5,343 nt of DNA, taken from an uncultured Clostridia bacterium (GTDB lineage Bacteria > Bacillota > Clostridia > Christensenellales > Borkfalkiaceae). The DNA is taken from contig CALARO010000234.1 of NCBI GenBank assembly GCA_937888935.1, forward strand, positions 1 to 5,343. The letters are read 5' to 3'. The translations under genes and the position numbers were made by a program. Numbering within the stretch: position 1 is the stretch's first letter; each line of letters begins with the position of its first letter. The notes beneath the pieces were generated by a model. That model saw only the letters and a list, made by a program, of their open reading frames with translations. It was not told the DNA's origin and ran no database searches. Positions 1 to 5,343 of this stretch are shown piece by piece.

Positions 1-2
1 GC

Positions 3-1970
3 GGCGAAAGCAAAGCGCGCGGCGTGAGAAAGACAGGCGGCTCGGGAACTTCGATGAACGCTTCTTATCTGCCCGTGTACGAAACGAAGCGCGCGCCGAA
101 AGCGGCGAAAACCGCGCCGAAAGGCGAGCAGTTGCAGCTTTCCGTGCCTGCGGCGGCGCAGCCGCAAACGCCGATCAAAGCGGGAAAAACTTTCATTGCG
201 GACGCGCGGTACGTGCGCGAAAAAGCTACGGAACGCGCGCTGGAAAGAGCCTACGAAAAAATGTACGGCGAAGGCGGCGAAGTTTCTGAAAACCGCGCGG
301 GGCGCGTGGGCAGGGGCAAAAAACCCGTGAAAATTATTTTTCTCGGCGGCGTGGGCGAAATCGGCAAAAACATGACGGCGATCGAGTACGGCAACGATAT
401 TATCGTGATCGACGCGGGACTGACTTTCCCGAACAACGAGGACATGCCCGGCATTGATCTCGTTGTACCCGATATTACCTACCTTGTGCAGAATAAAGAC
501 AAGGTGCGCGCCGTGTTTTTAACGCACGGGCATGAAGATCATATCGGCGGCGTGCCGTATCTCATGAAAGATCTGAATCCCGGCACACCTATTTACGGCA
601 CGAAGCTCACTTTGATGCTCACGGACAACAAATTGCAGGAAAGCCGTATTCAGAACGTGCCGGAGCGCGTGGTAGAACCCGGCGACGTGGTGAAACTCGG
701 CTCGTTCGCCGTGGAAATCGTGAACGTAAATCACTCGATTTCCGGCGCGGTTGCTCTTGCGATCCGCACGCCTTACGGCTTGATTTACCATAGCGGCGAT
801 TTCAAAATCGACCTTACGCCCGTATCGGGCAAGCCGATTGATCTCGACAGAATTGCCGCGCTCGGGCGCGAAGGGGTGCTTTTGTATCTCGGCGAATCCA
901 CGAACATCGAGCGGCTCGGCTACACGATGAGCGAAACGGTGGTAGGCACAACGCTCGATCACCTTTTTGCCGAAAACCGCGACAGGCGGCTGATCGTGGC
1001 GACGTTCGCTTCCAACGTGCATAGATTGCAGCAGATTATCGACCGCGCCGTGCAGTACGGCAGAAAAGTGGCTCTTTCGGGCAGAAGCATGCTGAAAGTG
1101 GTGGACGCGGCGGTGAAAATCGGCGAGCTGAAAATTCCCGAAGGAATTTTGGTGGACCTTGCGAAAAATAAAAACCTTTTCGACCGCGAAATCGTGATTT
1201 TATCGACAGGATCGCAGGGCGAGCCGATGAGCGCGCTTACGAGAATGGCTTCGGGCGATTCGGACAAGGTGACGATCGGCGACAACGATACGGTGATCAT
1301 TTCCGCTTCGCCCATTCCCGGCAACGAGAAAATGATTTACCGCGTGATCAACAATCTGTATCGCTTAGGCGCGAACGTGGTGTATGAAAGTCTTGAAAAA
1401 ATTCACGTTTCGGGGCATGCTTGCCAGGAAGAGCATAAGATTTTGCATCAGTTGCTTTCGCCGAAATTTTTCATTCCCATTCACGGCGAGTACCGGCATC
1501 TGAAAAAGCACGCGCTTTTGGCGCAGGAAATGGGCATGCCCGCGAAAAATATCTGCATTGCGGATATCGGAAATTGCTACGAGCTGACGGATCATTCGCT
1601 GACGCTCGGCGAAAACGTGACGGCGGGAACGCGACTGATCGACGGCGAAGGCTTCGAAGATTACGGTACGAGCGAAGTGATGAAAGATCGCCTGAAATTC
1701 GCGGCGGAAGGCGTATTCTTCGTGTCGCTTGCAGTGACGGGCAACTACGTGGTGGGCGAGCCGGTGATTGATTCGCACGGATTTATGTTCGGCGAGCAGA
1801 TGGATATGAGCGAAGCTTACGGCGTGGTGAAGCGCGCGGCGGACGATTACGATTACGAAAACGGAACGAAAGAAGATTTATCCGTGGCGGTGCGCAAGGC
1901 TCTAAGAAATTATATTTTCAAAAAGACGAAGCAATCGCCGTTTATCGTGGTTTCCGTGGTGGAAGTGTAA
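3..1970 (+). CDS. rnj: Ribonuclease J with long N-terminal extension (5' end possibly outside window)
   Basis: Metallo-beta-lactamase/beta-CASP ribonuclease that matures and degrades RNA in the cytoplasm, combining 5'-3' exonuclease and endonuclease activity. Residues are counted from the GTG at 24. The core opens with LGGVGEIGKN (107-116). The zinc motif HGHEDH is at 168-173, with further ligands H237 (NHS) and D259 (HSGDFKID). The beta-CASP region has FASNVHRLQQ, TGSQGEP, SPIPGNE and HVSGH (461-465), then HGEYR with H487. A C-terminal domain follows and ends in VVEV. Family members are usually about 555 residues; this one has at least 648 because about 100 residues precede the core, rich in Ala, Lys, Pro and Gly, with a probable helix at about 57-80 and a basic patch at 91-100. 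Start codons at 24 (GTG) and 54 (ATG) both lack a good ribosome-binding site and the frame is open to nt 3, so the true start may lie upstream. Function is confident; the start is not. Confidence 0.95.
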   Translation, partial: GESKARGVRKTGGSGTSMNASYLPVYETKRAPKAAKTAPKGEQLQLSVPAAAQPQTPIKAGKTFIADARYVREKATERALERAYEKMYGEGGEVSENRAGRVGRGKKPVKIIFLGGVGEIGKNMTAIEYGNDIIVIDAGLTFPNNEDMPGIDLVVPDITYLVQNKDKVRAVFLTHGHEDHIGGVPYLMKDLNPGTPIYGTKLTLMLTDNKLQESRIQNVPERVVEPGDVVKLGSFAVEIVNVNHSISGAVALAIRTPYGLIYHSGDFKIDLTPVSGKPIDLDRIAALGREGVLLYLGESTNIERLGYTMSETVVGTTLDHLFAENRDRRLIVATFASNVHRLQQIIDRAVQYGRKVALSGRSMLKVVDAAVKIGELKIPEGILVDLAKNKNLFDREIVILSTGSQGEPMSALTRMASGDSDKVTIGDNDTVIISASPIPGNEKMIYRVINNLYRLGANVVYESLEKIHVSGHACQEEHKILHQLLSPKFFIPIHGEYRHLKKHALLAQEMGMPAKNICIADIGNCYELTDHSLTLGENVTAGTRLIDGEGFEDYGTSEVMKDRLKFAAEGVFFVSLAVTGNYVVGEPVIDSHGFMFGEQMDMSEAYGVVKRAADDYDYENGTKEDLSVAVRKALRNYIFKKTKQSPFIVVSVVEV

Positions 1971-1996
1971 GCGCGGCGAAATTGCGATACGGCGCG

Positions 1997-2001
1997 GGTG
2001 A
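1997..2001 (+). promoter_or_regulatory. Ribosome binding site that decides the trmR start
   Basis: GGTGA lies 4 nt before ATG 2006 and matches the 3' half of the extended Shine-Dalgarno sequence (GGAGGTGA). It supports ATG 2006 over the in-frame TTG at 1982, which has only GCG-rich sequence before it. The match is short. Confidence 0.5.
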
Positions 2002-2005
2002 GAAG

Positions 2006-2638
2006 ATGCAAGAGAAGAGTTTTTCGGACGGCGTGCAGCGGCTGGATATATGCGAGCCTTTGAAAAGAAAGCGCGAAGAAGCGAAAGCGGCGGGGATTCC
2101 CGTGGCGGACGATCTTACGCTGCAATTTCTGCTTGTGCTTTTGCGCGCGGCGCAGCCGAAAAAAATTCTCGAAATCGGCACGGCGGTGGGGCTTTCGGGC
2201 GCGGCTGCGCTTCTGGCGTTACCCGAAGCGAAGCTTACCACGATAGAAATCGAAGAAAATTCGTATCTGCAAGCGAAAGAAAATTTTGCGTTTTTCGGCG
2301 TGGAAAATCGGGTGAACGCGTATCTCGGCGACGCGGGCGAAATTATCGCGGCGATGCCGAGAGAGATGAACGGAACGTTTGATTTTATTTTTCTGGACGG
2401 TCCGAAAGCGCAGTACTCGAAATATCTGCCCGACTTAAAGCGGCTGTTGCGAAGCGGCGGCGTGCTGTTTTCGGACGACGTGCTTTTGTACGGCTGGGTG
2501 GACGGCGAAGCTCCGCATAAGCGGCACATGCTGATAGAAAAATTGCGCGAGTATTTGCGCGAGATCTGCGCTGACGAAGAATTGACGACGAGCATACTGA
2601 AAATCGGCGACGGCGCGGCGGTGAGCGTGAAGCGGTGA
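2006..2638 (+). CDS. trmR: TrmR-like tRNA 5-hydroxyuridine methyltransferase (class I SAM O-methyltransferase)
   Basis: A 210-residue cytosolic class I SAM-dependent O-methyltransferase of the Mg-dependent COMT-like family. The SAM-binding motif I is LEIGTAVGLSG (about 55-65), the acidic ribose-binding strand is TIEIEEN (79-85), GDA (108-110) lies near the adenine pocket, and FLDGPK (129-134) gives metal ligand D131. The second metal motif reads FSDDVL (155-160) where related proteins commonly have SDN. The assignment to TrmR (B. subtilis YrrM), which methylates ho5U34 to mo5U34 in tRNA, rests on family similarity and on the U32/TrhP-like gene 25 nt downstream, the same pairing as yrrM-yrrN/O. 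I chose ATG 2006 over the in-frame TTG at 1982 because GGTGA at 1997-2001 can pair with the extended anti-SD, and because residues 1-20 fit the family N terminus. It could instead act on another small substrate, but the context argues against that. Confidence 0.87.
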   Translation: MQEKSFSDGVQRLDICEPLKRKREEAKAAGIPVADDLTLQFLLVLLRAAQPKKILEIGTAVGLSGAAALLALPEAKLTTIEIEENSYLQAKENFAFFGVENRVNAYLGDAGEIIAAMPREMNGTFDFIFLDGPKAQYSKYLPDLKRLLRSGGVLFSDDVLLYGWVDGEAPHKRHMLIEKLREYLREICADEELTTSILKIGDGAAVSVKR

Positions 2639-2663
2639 CGGCGATTGACAGGCAAAAAAGAAG

Positions 2664-3887
2664 ATGAAAGCGGAATTACTTGCCCCTGCGGGGAATTTTT
2701 CAAAACTGAAAACGGCGTTTTATTTCGGCGCGGACGCGGCGTATCTCGGCGGCAAAGATTTTTCTTTGCGCGCGTTTTCGGATAATTTCGACGCGGACGA
2801 ATTGAAAAAAGCCGTGGATTTTGCTCATTCTTCGGGAAAAAAGGCATACGTGACGGCGAATATCTTCGCCCGTAACGGCGATTTTGCTTATCTTACCGAT
2901 TACTTCCGCTATTTGGCGGAAATCGGGGCGGACGCGGCGATCGTGAGCGATATCGGCGCGATGAGCGTACTGAAAAAAGCCGCGCCTTCGCTTGCGCTGC
3001 ACGTATCCACGCAGGCGAACACGCTGAATAAGTACGCGGTGAAATTTTATGCGGAAGAGTTGGGGGCGGAGCGCGTGATTCTCGCGCGGGAATTGTCGTT
3101 GAAAGAAATCGCGGAAATCCGCGAGTTTAATCCGGGCGTGGAATTGGAAGCGTTTGTACACGGCGCGATGTGTATTTCGTATAGCGGCAGGTGCTTATTA
3201 TCCGACTATCTGGACGGGCGTTCTTCCAACCGCGGGGCGTGCGTGCAGGCGTGCCGCTGGAAATACGAAATCCGCGCGCTCAATCCCACGAACGGCGAAA
3301 CGGGTTTTCTGCCGCTTGAAGAAGACGGGCGCGGCGCGTATATTTTAAACGGAAAGGATCTGAATATGCTTTCCGCCTTGGGCGAGCTTGAAAAAGCGGG
3401 CGTAAATTCTTTTAAAATCGAAGGGCGGATGAAGAGCGAATATTATCTCGCCACGGTGGTGAACGCGTATCGCCGCGCGATGGACGGCGCGGAAACGGCG
3501 TTTTGTGAAAGGGAATTGTGCGCTACGGCGCATCGGAATTTTACGAAAGCCTACGCTTACGGCAAAGACGGCTCGGAAAAGACGGAAGAATACGCCGCGG
3601 GTCAGATCAAGGGCGAATACGATTACGTGGCCAACGTGATTTCCTGTGCGAACGGCGTATTGCGCGCGGAAATGCGCAACCGTTTTAAGAGCGGGGACAA
3701 GCTGAACGTGTTATCGCCGGGGGCGTATCACGGCAAAGAGTTTATCGTGGGCGAAATGTTTTCGGAAACGGACGGCGAGAAGACGACGGACGCGAAGCGG
3801 GTGCAGGGCGTGTATTCGTTTGAGTGCGCGTATCCTTTACGGGCGGGGGATATTTTGAGAAGAAAAGCGACGGAGGCTCGGCAATGA
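2664..3887 (+). CDS. trhP: U32-family protein, TrhP-like tRNA hydroxylation protein
   Basis: A 407-residue U32 'peptidase' family protein. Family members now studied (TrhP/YegQ, YrrN/YrrO, RlhA, UbiU/V) are mostly iron-sulfur hydroxylation factors rather than proteases. The N terminus KAELLAPAGN and GADAAYLGG are typical of the TIM-barrel-like U32 domain. The U32 signature spans 164-180 around FVHGAMC and SGRCLLS. C170, C177, C193 and C197 form the cysteine set expected to hold a 4Fe-4S cluster, and FKIEGRMKSEYY comes soon after. A C-terminal beta domain containing KSGDKLNVLSPG completes the usual architecture. With TrmR directly upstream, the likely role is prephenate-dependent hydroxylation of tRNA U34 to ho5U, an oxygen-independent route that suits an anaerobe. 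ATG 2664 is the first start after an in-frame TGA at 2646-2648. Only a poor purine-rich ribosome-binding site (AAAAAAGAAG) precedes it. Its stop overlaps the next gene's start. The exact U32 subgroup is inferred. Confidence 0.88.
   Translation: MKAELLAPAGNFSKLKTAFYFGADAAYLGGKDFSLRAFSDNFDADELKKAVDFAHSSGKKAYVTANIFARNGDFAYLTDYFRYLAEIGADAAIVSDIGAMSVLKKAAPSLALHVSTQANTLNKYAVKFYAEELGAERVILARELSLKEIAEIREFNPGVELEAFVHGAMCISYSGRCLLSDYLDGRSSNRGACVQACRWKYEIRALNPTNGETGFLPLEEDGRGAYILNGKDLNMLSALGELEKAGVNSFKIEGRMKSEYYLATVVNAYRRAMDGAETAFCERELCATAHRNFTKAYAYGKDGSEKTEEYAAGQIKGEYDYVANVISCANGVLRAEMRNRFKSGDKLNVLSPGAYHGKEFIVGEMFSETDGEKTTDAKRVQGVYSFECAYPLRAGDILRRKATEARQ
3872..3876 (+). promoter_or_regulatory. Shine-Dalgarno site of the asparaginase gene
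   Basis: GGAGG with a 7-nt gap to ATG 3884, inside the last codons of the U32 gene. It fixes the start at the ATGA overlap and gives this gene a much stronger initiation signal than the two genes before it. Confidence 0.85.
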
Positions 3888-4888
3888 AAAAAATACTTCT
3901 GATCGCCACGGGCGGAACGATCGCTTCCACCACGGGCAAACACGGATTGTCGCCCACGGTGAGCGCGGAAGAGCTTTTGGGGTACGTACCCGAAATTAAG
4001 AAATTCTGCACGGCGGATTATATTCAGCCGTACAATATCGACTCGACGAACGTAACGCCCGCGCATTGGCTGAAACTTGCGGCGGCGATCCGCGAAAATT
4101 ACGACGATTACGACGGGTTTGTGGTGTGTCACGGCACGGACACGATGGCGTACACGGCGGCGGCGATTTCGTATCTTATTCAGAATTCGAAGAAGCCGAT
4201 TGTGCTGACGGGATCGCAGAAGCCGATTGATCTGGAAGACACGGACGCGCGGATCAATCTTCGCGACGCGTTTTCGTATGCGGCGAGCGATAAGTCGGCG
4301 CAGGCGACGATTGTATTTCAGGGCAAGGCGATTGCGGGAACGCGGGCAAAAAAGATACGCACGAAGAGTTTCAACGCGTTTGAAAGCGTGGATTTTCCCA
4401 TTCTCGGCACGGTGCGCGAAGGGCGGGTGGTGCAGTATATCGAGCCGCCGGAAAGCGTGAAAAAAGCCGTTTCGCCCGAGTTTTACGAGCGGCTGGATGG
4501 CAGAGTGGGGCTTTGCTGTCTGACTCCCGGATTTTCGGGGGCGGTGCTGGACGCGTATTTCGAAAATAACGACGCGGTGGTGCTTTCGGGGTATGGCACG
4601 GGCGGAATCCCGGGGGGCGAGTACTATGATTTGTACGACGTGATAGAGAAATGGCGCGGCAAGGGAAAAACGCTTGTGGTGACGACTCAGGTGCAGAGCG
4701 AAGGCAGCGACATGGGCATTTACCGCGTGGGGCGGGATTTCAAAGAGCGGTTTTCGGTGCTGGAAAGCTACGATATGACTTGGGAAAGCATTATCACGAA
4801 GCTGATGTGGATTTTATCGGAAACGCGCGACGAAAAAGAGATAGAACGATTGTTTTATAAGCCGGTGAATTACGATTTAATCGTGTGA
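3884..4888 (+). CDS. ansA: Type I (cytoplasmic) L-asparaginase
   Basis: A 334-residue asparaginase/glutaminase-fold enzyme converting L-asparagine to aspartate and ammonia. The first active-site signature is ATGGTIAS (8-15) with nucleophile T12. IDSTN (52-56) supplies substrate-binding S54. The second signature is HGTDTMAYTA (83-92) with T85 and D86. K157 in RAKKI sits where the catalytic lysine of the family is expected, and GYGTGGIP (236-243) and TQVQSEGSDMGIY are further conserved blocks. There is no signal peptide and the length matches cytoplasmic type I enzymes (about 330-340 residues) rather than secreted type II enzymes. The start is ATG 3884: it has a GGAGG at 3872-3876 with a 7-nt gap, and ATGG motif residues begin immediately. 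A longer frame back to 3824 would run inside the preceding gene and is unlikely. The 4-nt ATGA overlap suggests translational coupling to the U32 gene. No metabolic link to the tRNA genes is evident. The gene symbol follows B. subtilis/E. coli usage. Confidence 0.94.
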   Translation: MKKILLIATGGTIASTTGKHGLSPTVSAEELLGYVPEIKKFCTADYIQPYNIDSTNVTPAHWLKLAAAIRENYDDYDGFVVCHGTDTMAYTAAAISYLIQNSKKPIVLTGSQKPIDLEDTDARINLRDAFSYAASDKSAQATIVFQGKAIAGTRAKKIRTKSFNAFESVDFPILGTVREGRVVQYIEPPESVKKAVSPEFYERLDGRVGLCCLTPGFSGAVLDAYFENNDAVVLSGYGTGGIPGGEYYDLYDVIEKWRGKGKTLVVTTQVQSEGSDMGIYRVGRDFKERFSVLESYDMTWESIITKLMWILSETRDEKEIERLFYKPVNYDLIV

Positions 4889-4999
4889 AATTGATATAAA
4901 AAACGCAGCGAAGTTTTGCCGGGGAAAGCGACGAAATTCGATGAACAAAAAACGGCGAAAGCCGCTTGAAAATAAGAATAACGAAGGAGATTTAACAAG
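4889..4999 (+). other. Spacer between asparaginase and M29 genes; possible promoter/leader region
   Basis: This 111-nt gap is the only one over 40 nt in the window, and it is AT-richer than the genes around it. It contains TATAAAAAA from 4895, which could be a -10-like element, though no good -35 is seen at the right distance (TTACGA at 4870-4875, 19 nt away, is weak). CGGC-GAAA-GCCG at 4953-4964 can fold into a 4-bp stem with a GAAA loop but no T tract follows on the + strand, so it is not a convincing terminator for the upstream operon. A 20-codon ORF (4941-5003) ends across the next start codon. Whether the M29 gene has its own promoter or is read through from upstream cannot be settled by eye. 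Confidence 0.4.
4984..4989 (+). promoter_or_regulatory. Shine-Dalgarno site of the M29 aminopeptidase gene
   Basis: AAGGAG with a 10-nt gap to ATG 5000, in an AT-richer leader. The strong match fixes the start of the partial gene at the right edge. Confidence 0.85.
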
Positions 5000-5343
5000 A
5001 TGAGAAAAGCGCAACTGAAAAAATATGCGAAATTGCTGGTGAGAATGGGCGTCAACGTAAAGAAAGGTCAGACGGTGTTCGTACAGGCGGGGGTGGGTCA
5101 GCCCGAATTTGGGGCGGTGGTGGGGGAAGAAAGTTATAAACCGGGCGCGGGCGAAGTGTTCGTGGATTGGAGTTATCAGCCGACGGAAAAGCTGAACGCG
5201 ATTTATATGTCGCAGGAAAAACTTTCGGCTTTATCGCCGTGGGCGAAGGCGAAATGGGAATACAAGGCGGAAAAATTCGCGTGCCGCTTATGGCTCGATT
5301 CGGATGATCCCGACGGAATGAAGGGCGTGGACGTGCATAAAAT
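5000..5343 (+). CDS. Aminopeptidase, peptidase family M29, N-terminal part (cut by window end)
   Basis: The frame is open from ATG 5000 to the right edge, giving 114 residues of a protein that in this family is about 370-415 residues long. The N terminus MRKAQLKKYAKLLVRMGVNVKKG, read in parts, matches the M29 opening (an RK..LKKYA helix, then GVNVxKGQ). It is followed by QPEF, a Y-K-x-G-A-G-E-V turn and strand, VDWSYQP, and SDDPDGMKGVD, which are landmark blocks of the clostridial M29 aminopeptidases. The metal-binding catalytic residues lie in the C-terminal half and are outside the window, so activity cannot be judged. Members are cytosolic metal-dependent exopeptidases that trim N-terminal residues from peptides. 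The start is supported by AAGGAG at 4984-4989. Several residues at 31-50 differ from what I expect of the family and are reported as a finding. Confidence 0.85.
   Translation, partial: MRKAQLKKYAKLLVRMGVNVKKGQTVFVQAGVGQPEFGAVVGEESYKPGAGEVFVDWSYQPTEKLNAIYMSQEKLSALSPWAKAKWEYKAEKFACRLWLDSDDPDGMKGVDVHK

Noticed and set aside
519..1022. 167-codon minus-strand frame inside RNase J
   Set aside because: Shadow of a strongly supported conserved gene; His/Arg/Val-rich composition with no domain and no ribosome-binding signal that I can see.
2050..2382. 110-codon + strand frame overlapping trmR
   Set aside because: Out-of-frame reading of the methyltransferase; Arg/Gly/Ala-rich low-complexity product with no family resemblance.
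1942..2847. 301-codon open frame on the minus strand
   Set aside because: It lies opposite trmR and the start of the U32 gene. Its product is rich in Ser, Arg, Phe and Pro with no recognisable domain, as expected from the complement of GCG/GAA/AAA-rich coding sequence. It also crosses three + strand gene boundaries.
3824..3883. Upstream extension of the asparaginase by 20 residues
   Set aside because: It would lie within the U32 coding sequence, has no family similarity, and ATG 3884 has a well-placed GGAGG followed directly by the conserved N terminus.
4870..4900. Sigma-A promoter (TTACGA, 19 nt, TATAAA)
   Set aside because: The -35 matches poorly and the spacing is long; mentioned in the spacer entry but not called as a promoter.
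4945..4970. Minus-strand intrinsic terminator: on the reverse strand a GC stem (CGGC/GCCG) is followed by six T
   Set aside because: It would serve a minus-strand gene coming from the right, but the sequence to the right is a + strand gene. On the + strand the same stem is only 4 bp and is followed by GAAAATAAG, not T. I treat it as chance.
1..5343. Mobile element, CRISPR array, tRNA/rRNA, toxin-antitoxin or defence system
   Set aside because: No direct or terminal inverted repeats, regularly spaced repeats, transposase or nuclease-type accessory domains, or RNA gene folds were visible. All coding space is accounted for by five conserved housekeeping or metabolic genes.

Overview
The window looks like ordinary chromosomal housekeeping DNA from a Gram-positive, probably anaerobic Clostridia-type bacterium, plausibly an uncultured gut lineage. 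The pointers are an RNase J, a TrmR-type methyltransferase next to a U32-family protein (the Bacillus/Clostridia yrrM-yrrN/O arrangement), an M29 aminopeptidase of a type seen in clostridia, and Shine-Dalgarno sequences of the AGGAGG class. The coding DNA is rich in GCG, GGC and GAA codons. This leaves long stop-free stretches in the other frames and on the minus strand, which I read as shadows. Taxonomy below class level is a guess.

Layout: five genes, all on the + strand. (1) RNase J fills about 3-1970. It carries an unusually long N-terminal extension and its frame is open to the left edge, so its true start may lie outside the window. (2) After 35 nt comes a small SAM-dependent methyltransferase, TrmR-like (2006-2638). 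(3) After 25 nt comes a U32 'peptidase' with the four-cysteine pattern of the tRNA hydroxylation protein TrhP (2664-3887). (4) A cytoplasmic type I L-asparaginase (3884-4888) follows with a 4-nt ATGA overlap and a strong SD. (5) A 111-nt spacer (4889-4999) leads to the start of an M29 aminopeptidase (5000 to the right edge), which is cut off by the window end.

How they work together: genes 1-4 are tightly spaced and probably form one transcription unit. Genes 2 and 3 form a clear functional pair. TrhP would hydroxylate U34 of selected tRNAs to ho5U and TrmR would methylate it to mo5U, widening wobble decoding. RNase J puts RNA maturation and turnover in the same unit. Asparaginase and the M29 aminopeptidase are catabolic (asparagine and peptide use). 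They look like neighbours rather than parts of the tRNA pathway, and the spacer may hold a separate promoter for the peptidase.

I found no mobile element, CRISPR array, RNA gene or convincing + strand terminator. I do not see a new system here. The points most worth checking are the RNase J N-terminal extension, an Asp-for-Asn change at the TrmR metal site, an odd cluster of substitutions at the start of the M29 protein, and a tiny ORF plus a palindrome around the last spacer.
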